This document shows, one piece after another, positions 7,310 through 15,523 of a DNA stretch of 47,960 bases. Under the pieces are notes generated by a model. That model made no database searches. It saw only the letters and a program-made list of their open reading frames with translations, and had not been told where the DNA came from. Made by a program: the position numbers and the translations under genes. The stretch is from an uncultured Eubacterium sp. (lineage in GTDB: Bacteria; Bacillota; Clostridia; Lachnospirales; Lachnospiraceae): assembly GCA_910584245.1 (NCBI GenBank), contig CAJTZF010000019.1, positions 1-47,960 on the forward strand. The letters are read 5' to 3'. Each line of letters begins with the position of its first letter. The stretch's first letter is position 1.

Positions 7310-9499
7310 CTATTTTTCCCAGTACAAATCTATCTTATCATTTTCATGTACCGGGGTTGTAAAATCTGTCACAGAAACTCCATTGACGCGGCACACCATC
7401 CGCTTTCCCCCGGCTTTCGTCAAATCAAACGGGTACACGTCAAACACATCGACAAAGATGTGCTTCGGTTTTGGCAAAAGCGTCACCTTGGTCTGGTTCA
7501 CCTCGACGACAATACTATCTCCAGCCGGCGGTGGCGTCTGCACCGGCGCCGCTGTCTGCGCCGGCCTCACGGCCGGATTGCCGATTGGCAAGTCTGCGGC
7601 CCAGGACGGCAGCGGGCGCGCCTGTGACAATAAGGGATCTTCCCCGGACGGCATGCTGGAATCCCTCATCTCGGAAACGAGATTTTGAAACGCCGACCGT
7701 CTCGGCCTGTCCGATACCTTTTTCCTTGCCACCGGCTTCTCCTTCACTATGCGCTCCACCGCTGCCAGCGGTTTCAGCTTTGTCCGGCAATCCACTGCCA
7801 CTCCATTTACCAGAACCTGGTCTTCCTGCTCCATCCCCATATACTCTAAAAGCTGCGCCACGGAATACGAATCGTGTACGATTACCTCATCGCCCTCCTT
7901 GAGATAGTATTCCAACGACTGGAACTTTCCATTTACCTCGGCGCGCTTCGGACACATAACCATCTTTCCAAACAGCTTATACGACACCTTTTTCCGGCAT
8001 TCTAAAACCCTGCCAAGCTTCATTGAGGCATCCTCGCCCTTCGTCGCCGGCCGTATCGTAATAGCGTCGCCTTCTTTTATCAATTCATTCAAATTCGTCT
8101 CTTTGCCATTTAGCAATACCTCTGCTGCCTCACCGGCTTTTCCCTTTGCCACACGGCTCTCCCCATTAACGGTGTACGTAAAACCAGCTCCCCGGGATGG
8201 AAACAGGCTGTTCTGGGAAAATCCAGCATGAATAGCCGCATCCAGCAAAGTTGCTTTTCCGTTATCGTATATTTTAACCCGCTCGTCGTTGACCCGCACG
8301 TGAATAAAATTGCCCCTCTGTTCATAGTATTCCATACAAATCCCGATCGGCGTCACAAGGGTAGAATCCTTTTTGATATCCGTCTCAGAAAAATCAATTT
8401 GCTGCAACACCTCTGAACCGCGTATAGCAACCCGGTTTTCCGGAAGCCCGAGCTGTTGTGCCATCCGCTCTGTATAGCCCGGCATCTTTCCGCCGCCGCC
8501 CACTATGAATACGGCGCTCACGGAATTGCCGCCATTGAGCTCTATAATCTTTTCCGATACCTTATCTACAATGCCCGCAATCGCTTCCTGGGTGGCCTCC
8601 TGCGCCTCTTCCGCCGTCAGCTTATACGTCTCGCCGAGAATATTTTTGAACGAAACCGCCTTCTTTTTCGCCACGGTCATCTTGACCTGCTCCGCCGTTT
8701 CAAAATCCAATAAATATTTCCGGGCGATTGCCTCCGTAATCTCATCACCGGCAAGGGGAATCATGCCAAATGCGATAATGCTCCCATCCTTCACAATAGA
8801 AATATCCGAGGTGCCGGCGCCCACGTCCACGAGAGCGATATTCAGCAGGCGAAACCGCTCGGGAATCGCCAGATGAATGGCCGCAATCGGCTCAAGCGTC
8901 AGGCTCACAACACGCAAGCCCGCCTCCTCCACCGCACAGTACAATCCATCCACGACCTCATCCGGAAGAAAGGTGGCGATCATTTCCACGCCAATAGACG
9001 ATGCCGTATGCTTTTCGATCATTTCCATCGGATAACCATTCAAATAATATCTCACGGGAGAATACCCGACACAGTAAAAATGCTTGTCTTTATGGTCCGT
9101 CTCTGAACGGATTTCCTCATACGCTTTTTCCACTGCGATGCTGTCAAGCGAGTGAATGTGCTCCGTCGTCACTTTGCCCTCAGAAGGCATTTCATACTCC
9201 GCATACACATTTTTTGTCTTTAATACCCGGCCGGCCGCTGCAATGCTCACATCTTTCAGCGTTTCCCCGGTCATATACTCCAGACGCGCCTTGACCTCCG
9301 CAATCGTTTTCGCCACAGTCGAAATGTCGTGGATCTGCCCATCAATCACAGCCCTTGTCCTGTGCTCAATCGAAACTTGTGCCACAACTATAAAGCGGTC
9401 CGTACCTACGCGGTAACCGAGAGTGCCGACTATACTTCTTGTTCCTATATCCAATCCAAATACGTATTCTTCTCTCTTCATCTCCATATACAACCTCAT
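7310..9499 (-). CDS. FtsA-like actin-fold ATPase with long beta-grasp-like C-terminal half
   Basis: Residues about 10-370 form an actin/Hsp70-fold ATPase of the FtsA/PilM group: FGLDIGTRSIVG (phosphate 1), VDVGAGTSDIS (phosphate 2, about 224-234) and FIVGGGGKMPGY (adenosine motif, about 331-342), with a region matching the FtsA 1C insertion between them. The remaining 350 residues are unlike classical FtsA. Short units with an xVNGxx turn (about 443, 463, 522, 564, 705) and EGDxIxI turns (about 476, 535, 719) recur, resembling ThiS/MoaD-type beta-grasp folds, separated by a basic Pro-rich linker (about 580-660). No amphipathic C-terminal membrane helix is evident. It lies far from ftsZ. The start is ambiguous among Met1, Met5 and Met7. 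The FtsA-like ATPase call is firm; role is unknown. Confidence 0.82.
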   Translation of the reverse strand: MRLYMEMKREEYVFGLDIGTRSIVGTLGYRVGTDRFIVVAQVSIEHRTRAVIDGQIHDISTVAKTIAEVKARLEYMTGETLKDVSIAAAGRVLKTKNVYAEYEMPSEGKVTTEHIHSLDSIAVEKAYEEIRSETDHKDKHFYCVGYSPVRYYLNGYPMEMIEKHTASSIGVEMIATFLPDEVVDGLYCAVEEAGLRVVSLTLEPIAAIHLAIPERFRLLNIALVDVGAGTSDISIVKDGSIIAFGMIPLAGDEITEAIARKYLLDFETAEQVKMTVAKKKAVSFKNILGETYKLTAEEAQEATQEAIAGIVDKVSEKIIELNGGNSVSAVFIVGGGGKMPGYTERMAQQLGLPENRVAIRGSEVLQQIDFSETDIKKDSTLVTPIGICMEYYEQRGNFIHVRVNDERVKIYDNGKATLLDAAIHAGFSQNSLFPSRGAGFTYTVNGESRVAKGKAGEAAEVLLNGKETNLNELIKEGDAITIRPATKGEDASMKLGRVLECRKKVSYKLFGKMVMCPKRAEVNGKFQSLEYYLKEGDEVIVHDSYSVAQLLEYMGMEQEDQVLVNGVAVDCRTKLKPLAAVERIVKEKPVARKKVSDRPRRSAFQNLVSEMRDSSMPSGEDPLLSQARPLPSWAADLPIGNPAVRPAQTAAPVQTPPPAGDSIVVEVNQTKVTLLPKPKHIFVDVFDVYPFDLTKAGGKRMVCRVNGVSVTDFTTPVHENDKIDLYWEK

Positions 9500-9566
9500 T
9501 CAACTTCCTGATTATCATAAACGGTAACGCGGCCTGTCCGCCAACGTGACTGCCAGGCTTATTATA

Positions 9567-10160
9567 TCATAATCCATATTTGTTTTCCAGCACATTTTCC
9601 AACTGGTCCAATAGCTCCTGCCGGTCCCCGTCGTTGACAAGAACAAGATCGCAGCGCTCCGCCAGCTCCCCGCTGCTCATCTGTTGACGCATAATGCTCT
9701 CCGCCTTTTCCCGGGAATACCCCCTCGATTCCATCAGGCGCGCAATGCGGATTTCATCCCCCGCTATGACGCCCCACACCTCGTCACACAGCCGGTCGCA
9801 GCCAGTCTCAAACAAAATTGCCGTCTCCAGCACAAAAAGCCGGGCCGGGCACCTCTCCATCTGTTTCCTTATCTCACGCTTGACATACGGATGAATGATG
9901 CGGTTCAGACAGTGCAGCCGTCCCTCATCGTGATACACTATGTCCGCCAGCGCATTCCGGTTGATCTCCCCATTGCATGCCAAAATGTCCGGCCCAAACT
10001 GCTTCACAATTTGTATGTAGGCGTCGGTCCCCTGGTCCATCGCTCTGTGCCCGAGTTCATCCGCCATACATATATAAGCATCATACTTTTCCTTTAGCAG
10101 CATAAGCGCCGTAGATTTCCCGCTTCCTACACCGCCGGTGATTCCAATCACCCGTTTCAC
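9567..10160 (-). CDS. coaE: dephospho-CoA kinase
   Basis: CoaE phosphorylates the 3' hydroxyl of dephospho-CoA, the last step of coenzyme A synthesis. The 197-residue protein begins with a P-loop GGVGSGKST (residues 9-17) and has the CoaE segments MADELGHRAMD, RIIHPYVKREI and ILFETGCDRLCDEVW. It follows polA by 55 bases, a very common arrangement in Bacillota and proteobacteria, indicating shared transcription. Confidence 0.96.
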   Translation of the reverse strand: MKRVIGITGGVGSGKSTALMLLKEKYDAYICMADELGHRAMDQGTDAYIQIVKQFGPDILACNGEINRNALADIVYHDEGRLHCLNRIIHPYVKREIRKQMERCPARLFVLETAILFETGCDRLCDEVWGVIAGDEIRIARLMESRGYSREKAESIMRQQMSSGELAERCDLVLVNDGDRQELLDQLENVLENKYGL

Positions 10161-10215
10161 TTAAATTCCCCCTCTGGCAGGCCGGGTATGCGCAGTCTTA
10201 TCGTATAACCATAAG

Positions 10216-12921
10216 CTACTTTGCCTCATACCAGGAACCGCCCTGCTTCACTTCTGCAATGAGCGGCACGCGAAGCTGCGCCGCCGCTATCATTTCATGT
10301 TCAAGTATTTTCTTTACCTCTTCGATTTCCTCCGCTTTTGTCTCGATAAGAAGCTCATCGTGAATTTGCAAAATAAGCCGCGAGGCAAGTTTCTTCTCCC
10401 TCAGCGCCGCATCTACATGAATCATGGCAATCTTTATAATATCCGCCGCTGTGCCCTGAATCGGGGAATTCATAGCGATGCGCTCGCCAAATTGGCGCTG
10501 CATGAAATTTCCCGACTCCAGTTCTGGAATGGGCCTGCGCCTGCCAAACATCGATGTCACATATCCCTTTTCCTTCCCCATCTCAACAAGGGAATCCATG
10601 TATTCCTTTACTTTGGGATACGTGTCAAAATAGTTTGCGATATATTGTTCCGCCTGCTTTTTCGTAATATTTAAGTCTCTCGAGAGGCCAAACCCGCTAA
10701 TTCCGTATACAATCCCAAAATTGACCGCCTTGGCATTTCTGCGCTGCAATTCCGTCACCTCTTCATACGGAACATGAAAAACGAGCGCCGCCGTCGTGCG
10801 GTGGACATCGGCATTTTCCCGGTATGCCTCGATAAGCCTCTCGTCGCCGGACATATGGGCGAGAACGCGGAGTTCAATCTGGGAATAGTCTGCGTCCAGA
10901 AATACACAACCCTCCTTCGGTACAAAAACTTTCCGTATCTGCCTGCCCAACTCCATGCGGACCGGGATATTCTGGAGATTTGGCTCTGTACTGCTCAGCC
11001 TGCCGGTAGCCGTAATCGTCTGATTAAAAGTAGAACGGATTCTGCCATCAAAATCAATATATGCCGACAAGCCGTCCGCATAGGTCGATTTCAATTTCGT
11101 CAGCTGCCGGTACTCCAAAATCATTTCTACAATCGGACTCTCAAACCTCAGCTTCTCGAGTACCTCTGCCGAAGTCGAATATCCGGTTTTTGTCTTCTTG
11201 CCGTACGGCATATGAAGCTTTTCAAATAAAATACTCCCAAGCTGTTTCGGGGAATTAATGTTAAACTCCTCCCCGGCCATGTCATAAATCTCCTGCTGAA
11301 GGACGCTGATCCGCTCGCCCAGCTTCTCCCCGTATTCCCTTAACGCCTCCCGCTTCACGGCAACTCCCTCCCGCTCCATGCGGTACAAAGTAAAAACAAG
11401 GGGCATTTCAATCTCTTCAAACAGCGTATACGATTTCATCTGTTTAAGCTTCTTTTCGAGAGGCTTATATGCCAGAAACGAGGTGAGCACACAGTAACAC
11501 GCATATTTTACAAGCTCGTCACGCGCCTCTGTGTACGCCTTATAAACACTCTTTTTCCCGAATAACTGGCGGTAAGCCGGCATCATGACATCCGCGTACT
11601 CCGATGCGATATCCTCATCTAAAAAGCTCTTCTGCACCGGATTTACAATATATGCAGCCAGCCCCGTGTCAAATGTCTTTCCCGCGTCCAGCTCCGGCAT
11701 ATCCCGCAGCTGGCTCTTTAAATCATTTGTCACAAAAACCACGCCTTTTTCCGCCAGAAGGGAAAGTCCCTCCCTCACATGAGCTTCCGTCACACCCTGG
11801 GGCTGTGTAGCATCCACGGGGCAAAATACTACTTCATCCTCTGAAGCCGAGAGCACAGCCGCTATAATCCGCTGTTCCTCTTCCGCAAACAGCGACATCT
11901 GCCCGCCGGCTTCCTCCGCCCGGTCCTCCTCTGATTTCGAGAGAATGCGGACAGAAACAGCCCGGCTCCCCGCACAACGCTGGATCAGCTGTTCAAAGTC
12001 GGTCTTTTTATCAATCACACAAAATTTCTTTTCGATAGCTAAATCAGCGCCGGCATCATTCTGAAACCGCGCCAGCATCGACTTAAATTCGAGTCTTTGA
12101 ATTATTTTATACGCCTTTTCGGTGAAAATATTGTCTACCCTGCAATCCTTTAACTTTACCCCCAGCTTACAGTCCGTCTTAATTGTCGCAAGTTTTTTAC
12201 TCAGCAGGGCGAGCTCTATATTATTTTTTACCGCTTCCCGGGCCCGGTTCGGTTTGATCTCCTCCACATGCTCAACTGCGCTCTCTACTGTCCCAAACTG
12301 GGTGAGAATTTTGACCGCCGTTTTCTCCCCAACCCCTGGAACGCCGGGAATATTGTCGGACGCATCTCCCATCAATCCTTTTAGGTCTATAATCTGCTCC
12401 GGCGTCACACCGTATGTCTCAATGACCTGTGACCGGTAGTAATCCTCCACAACGGTCTTTCCGCCCTTTGTCTTCGGTATGCGCACCTTAATCTGATTTG
12501 TTGCGAGCTGGAGCAGGTCCCGGTCGCCGGATACGACAGACACATCAAATCCCTGGGCCTCCCCGGCTTTCGCCAGCGTGCCGAGAATGTCATCCGCCTC
12601 AATGCCCTCCTGCTCCTTAAGACGGATGTCCATAGCGGACAGCACCTCTTTCAACACCGGTATCTGTTCGCGCAAATCATCCGGCATCGATTTTCTCGTC
12701 CCTTTGTATTCCCCGAACATTTCATGCCGGAACGTCGGAGCCTTGACATCAAACGCTACCAGCAGATGGGTCGGCGTCTCCTCCTCCATGACTTTGAGCA
12801 ATATATTTAAAAATCCATAAATGGCATTTGTATGGAGCCCCTCCTTATTCGTTAGGTCGGGAACTCCATAAAACGCCCGGTTTACAATACTATTCCCATC
12901 AATCAATACAAGCTTATCCAC
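10216..12921 (-). CDS. polA: DNA polymerase I
   Basis: A 901-residue family A polymerase for Okazaki fragment processing and repair. The N-terminal third is an intact 5'-3' exonuclease (GNSIVNRAFY; later GDRDLLQLA; LMGDASDNIPGVPGVGEKTA). The polymerase domain is intact: motif A DYSQIE at 678-683, O-helix RRNAKAVNFGIVYG around 727-740, motif C HDE at 854-856. The central domain lacks the DxE of a 3'-5' proofreading exonuclease, as in Bacillus PolA, so it is probably structural only. The start is GTG with a GGAGGG site six bases upstream. It leads a directional run with coaE and the FtsA-like gene. Confidence 0.97.
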   Translation of the reverse strand: MDKLVLIDGNSIVNRAFYGVPDLTNKEGLHTNAIYGFLNILLKVMEEETPTHLLVAFDVKAPTFRHEMFGEYKGTRKSMPDDLREQIPVLKEVLSAMDIRLKEQEGIEADDILGTLAKAGEAQGFDVSVVSGDRDLLQLATNQIKVRIPKTKGGKTVVEDYYRSQVIETYGVTPEQIIDLKGLMGDASDNIPGVPGVGEKTAVKILTQFGTVESAVEHVEEIKPNRAREAVKNNIELALLSKKLATIKTDCKLGVKLKDCRVDNIFTEKAYKIIQRLEFKSMLARFQNDAGADLAIEKKFCVIDKKTDFEQLIQRCAGSRAVSVRILSKSEEDRAEEAGGQMSLFAEEEQRIIAAVLSASEDEVVFCPVDATQPQGVTEAHVREGLSLLAEKGVVFVTNDLKSQLRDMPELDAGKTFDTGLAAYIVNPVQKSFLDEDIASEYADVMMPAYRQLFGKKSVYKAYTEARDELVKYACYCVLTSFLAYKPLEKKLKQMKSYTLFEEIEMPLVFTLYRMEREGVAVKREALREYGEKLGERISVLQQEIYDMAGEEFNINSPKQLGSILFEKLHMPYGKKTKTGYSTSAEVLEKLRFESPIVEMILEYRQLTKLKSTYADGLSAYIDFDGRIRSTFNQTITATGRLSSTEPNLQNIPVRMELGRQIRKVFVPKEGCVFLDADYSQIELRVLAHMSGDERLIEAYRENADVHRTTAALVFHVPYEEVTELQRRNAKAVNFGIVYGISGFGLSRDLNITKKQAEQYIANYFDTYPKVKEYMDSLVEMGKEKGYVTSMFGRRRPIPELESGNFMQRQFGERIAMNSPIQGTAADIIKIAMIHVDAALREKKLASRLILQIHDELLIETKAEEIEEVKKILEHEMIAAAQLRVPLIAEVKQGGSWYEAK

Positions 12922-12959
12922 TCTTTTCCCTCCATCTCCCAGCTTTCTTATATGATACC

Positions 12960-12983
12960 GAGGGGCGCCTTCTAGCGCCCCTC
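12960..12983 (-). terminator. GC-rich hairpin between the fakA-like gene and polA
   Basis: A perfect 9-bp stem GAGGGGCGC/GCGCCCCTC with a 6-base loop sits between the DAK2 gene stop and the polA start. No T-run follows on either strand, so it may act as a weak terminator, a pause or an mRNA-stabilising structure. Confidence 0.4.
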
Positions 12984-13001
12984 AAAGAATATGCTTCATC
13001 A

Positions 13002-14699
13002 TTACTCCAAAGAGAGGAAATAGTAATAAATCGGCTGGCCGCCGTACTCAACCTCCACCTCGACCGCATCCTTTTGTTCACGGATTGCATCTGCAATCTC
13101 CATTGCCTCTTCTTCCGTTGCCTCTTCTCCGTAATACAAAGTGATAAGCTCCGTATCGTCACTCATAAGCTTTTGCGCAAGCGCAACCGCCGTATCCTTA
13201 ATATTATTTCCTACGACCTCAATCGTCTTATCGCTCAAGCCCATAATATCGCCCTGCTTAATATCTTTGCCGTTAACCGACGTATCCCGGACGGCATACG
13301 TCACCTGGCCGGACTTAATCTGGCCGGCCGCCTCGCACATGCTCTTTTCATTTTCCCCGACGCTGTTTCCCTCTATATATTGCAGCATCGCCGCAATCCC
13401 CTGGGGAATATTTTTCGTCTGGATCACGACAAGGTCTTTATCGTCCGTAAGCTCCTTCGCCTGGTTCGCCGCCAGTATAATATTCGAATTATTCGGAAGT
13501 ACAAAAACCGTATCCGCATTCACTTTGGACACCGCTTCCAATATATCCTCCGTACTCGGATTCATCGTCTGTCCGCCCTCGATTACGATATCTGCGCCGA
13601 GTTCCTTAAAAATATGGGTCAGGCCGTCGCCCGCGGAGACACTTATAAAGCCGACCTCTTTCCTCGGCCCGTCCTGGGACGGAAACTCTTCCTGCCCTTT
13701 GAGGGCCGCCTGCTGTCCTCCTTGCTGTTGTGCGGACTGAATCACCCGTTCATTGTGCTCTTCCCTCATATTATCAATTTTCATCCTCGACAGCTCGCCA
13801 TATGTGAGTCCCTTTTGGATCGCGAGTCCCGGATCATTTGTATGAACATGGATTTTTACAATATCTTCGTCCGCCACACAAACGATAGAATCACCGATCT
13901 TCTCCAAATATTGCTTCAGCTCTGACTCCTGATTAGAAGAAAATCCCTGTTCAAGCTGAATGATAAACTCCGTACAATATCCAAACTTTATATCTTCTGT
14001 GGATATCCCCTCCGAAGAGGCGCCAGATTTTCCTGAGACAGCGCCGTCTCCCGTCGGAACGTCGGATCGGTAATCCATCTCTTTCCCCTGAAGGGCATCA
14101 CACATTCCCTCCAGCATCGTTACTAATCCCTCGCCGCCCGAATCTACGACACCTGCCTCTTTTAACACCGGAAGCATCTCTGGTGTCCGGTTTAGTACCA
14201 CCCGCATTTCATCAATCACCCGCTGCGCAAACACGACAATATCATCACAATCCTTCGCTATTTTGGCAGCCTTTTCCGCTCCCCCCTTCGCAACAGTGAG
14301 AATCGTCCCTTCCTTTGGCTTCATTACCGCCTTATACGCGGAGTCAACCGCCTTTTCAAATGCCTGGACAAGCGTCCTCACATCAATGATTTCCACATTT
14401 CGCACCACTTTTGTAAAACCACGGAGCAGCTGGGAAAGAATCACGCCCGAATTTCCCCGCGCCCCTCTCAGAGAACCGCCGGAAATCGCCTTACAAATGT
14501 CCTCCATACCTGGGTGCTCGAGGGCAGCCACCTCATTTGCCGCCGATGAAATCGTCATCGACATATTCGTTCCCGTATCCCCATCCGGCACGGGAAACAC
14601 ATTCAATTCATTGATATATTCTTTTTTTGCCTGAATCGCCGCTGCACCGGCAAGAAAACATTTCTTGACAAGCAGTGCATCCATCGTCTTAACTGTCAC
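13002..14699 (-). CDS. DAK2/DegV-type protein, fatty acid kinase FakA-like (YloV)
   Basis: A 565-residue protein with an N-terminal DhaL/DAK2 kinase domain (ELNVFPVPDGDTGTNMSMT around 30-48, which carries the Mg-ATP-binding aspartates; GARGNSGVILSQLLRG around 90-105) and a C-terminal DegV-like half. In other Bacillota such proteins are FakA, which phosphorylates DegV/FakB-bound fatty acids. I place the start at GTG 14697-14699 because GGAGG lies eight bases upstream, while the further TTG overlaps that site. It sits directly downstream of an Asp23-family gene, the same pairing as yloU-yloV in Bacillus. No fakB is present in the window, so the lipid role is inferred. Confidence 0.88.
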   Translation of the reverse strand: MTVKTMDALLVKKCFLAGAAAIQAKKEYINELNVFPVPDGDTGTNMSMTISSAANEVAALEHPGMEDICKAISGGSLRGARGNSGVILSQLLRGFTKVVRNVEIIDVRTLVQAFEKAVDSAYKAVMKPKEGTILTVAKGGAEKAAKIAKDCDDIVVFAQRVIDEMRVVLNRTPEMLPVLKEAGVVDSGGEGLVTMLEGMCDALQGKEMDYRSDVPTGDGAVSGKSGASSEGISTEDIKFGYCTEFIIQLEQGFSSNQESELKQYLEKIGDSIVCVADEDIVKIHVHTNDPGLAIQKGLTYGELSRMKIDNMREEHNERVIQSAQQQGGQQAALKGQEEFPSQDGPRKEVGFISVSAGDGLTHIFKELGADIVIEGGQTMNPSTEDILEAVSKVNADTVFVLPNNSNIILAANQAKELTDDKDLVVIQTKNIPQGIAAMLQYIEGNSVGENEKSMCEAAGQIKSGQVTYAVRDTSVNGKDIKQGDIMGLSDKTIEVVGNNIKDTAVALAQKLMSDDTELITLYYGEEATEEEAMEIADAIREQKDAVEVEVEYGGQPIYYYFLSLE

Positions 14700-14756
14700 T
14701 TTATTTTCCTCCAAATACAAGCATCCGTCGAATAAAATTATAAAATCAGAGTTTTC

Positions 14757-15113
14757 TTAATTTACCACCTTGACATCCTCTACGCATACTATTATTTTGC
14801 CAACTTCCATACCAGTAAATTCCTCGACCTTGTATTTTACATTATCTACCAAATTTTCCGCTACTGTCAATATACTTACCCCATAAGCGACAATAATGTG
14901 CATTGCAATATATAAAATGTTATCTTGGATCCGTACTTCTACGCCATGCCGGATATTATCCCTTTTCAGCAGCTGTACAATGCCGTCCTTCATATTGACT
15001 GACGCCATACCGACCACGCCGAAACACTCGACGGCGGCAGACCCCGCATATTTCGCCAGAACGCCCTCATCCACTAAAACTTTACCCATATCATTATCTA
15101 ACTGCCCTTTCAT
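14757..15113 (-). CDS. Asp23/Gls24 family envelope stress protein (YloU-like)
   Basis: A 118-residue Asp23/Gls24-family protein with the typical EGVLAKYAGSAAVECFGVVGM segment near the N-terminus and a VEVRIQDNILYIAMHIIVAYGVSI core. Members are cytoplasmic and often membrane-associated, linked to envelope homeostasis. The start is the ATG at 15111-15113 with GGAGGG six bases upstream; the more distal in-frame ATG has no site. Transcribed with the DAK2 gene 57 bases downstream, from a promoter just upstream. Confidence 0.9.
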   Translation of the reverse strand: MKGQLDNDMGKVLVDEGVLAKYAGSAAVECFGVVGMASVNMKDGIVQLLKRDNIRHGVEVRIQDNILYIAMHIIVAYGVSILTVAENLVDNVKYKVEEFTGMEVGKIIVCVEDVKVVN

Positions 15114-15159
15114 AGAAAACCCTCCAATCATATTTTTCGTTCAAAAAACAGTTATTTTT

Positions 15160-15188
15160 ATTCTACACCAAAATTTTCAAAAAATCAA
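15160..15188 (-). promoter_or_regulatory. promoter of the asp23-fakA-like operon
   Basis: On the minus strand TTGATT (15183-15188) is separated by 17 bases from TAGAAT (15160-15165), a good sigma-A-type match located about 45 bases upstream of the Asp23 start codon. Confidence 0.6.
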
Positions 15189-15290
15189 TATTTACCATTC
15201 CTGAAAACAGTAACATTTATTCCTCATTTGAATAAATTAATAGAAACGAAGGATATCCGGTCCCGGATTTGAAAGGAACGGTGGCATATC

Positions 15291-15431
15291 ATGAAACGGC
15301 TTTTAGGATTTATTCTGTTCTGGCTTGGCATCGGCATGACAATCATGCTTTTTATAACAAACGGCTTTCTCGCCATCATCATAATCATCCTGTGTCTGGT
15401 AATCGGATATAATTTGTTTACCTCCTGTTAG
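15291..15431 (+). CDS. small conserved-looking membrane peptide, 46 residues
   Basis: The only supported plus-strand gene. An ATG at 15291 opens a 46-residue reading frame ending TAG at 15429-15431. The peptide begins MKRLLGFILFWLGIGMTIML and is almost entirely hydrophobic, giving two likely membrane segments (about 4-21 and 25-43) around a short ITNG turn. An AAAGGAACGGTGG stretch before the ATG can serve as ribosome binding site. It is divergent from the asp23 operon and convergent with the GH43 gene, with a terminator hairpin 23 bases past its stop. Short hydrophobic peptides of this kind occur in Lachnospiraceae, from memory; function is unknown. Confidence 0.65.
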   Translation: MKRLLGFILFWLGIGMTIMLFITNGFLAIIIIILCLVIGYNLFTSC

Positions 15432-15453
15432 AGGCGACGGCCGCTTTCAACAA

Positions 15454-15489
15454 AAATAGCACTTCCGCACAAAGGCAGAAGTGCTATTT
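15454..15489 (-). terminator. terminator of the GH43 gene, possibly bidirectional
   Basis: A 12-bp perfect stem AAATAGCACTTC/GAAGTGCTATTT extended by GC/GC across one mismatch, with a six-base loop. On the minus strand the stem runs into TTTTTGTT, a proper T-tract, so it mainly serves the GH43 gene; it can also stop the small plus-strand gene. Confidence 0.85.
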
Positions 15490-15523
15490 GATTTACATAC
15501 ATTTGGAACTACAACCGTCCGGA

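Noticed and set aside
7310..9499. Call as a DnaK-type chaperone or rod-shape protein MreB
   Set aside because: The phosphate motifs and insertion region fit FtsA/PilM better, and the Hsp70 substrate domain is absent.
12828..13925. 365-codon plus-strand open frame
   Set aside because: It lies entirely opposite polA and the DAK2 gene, has no ribosome binding site or domain-like sequence, and arises from codon bias of the real genes.
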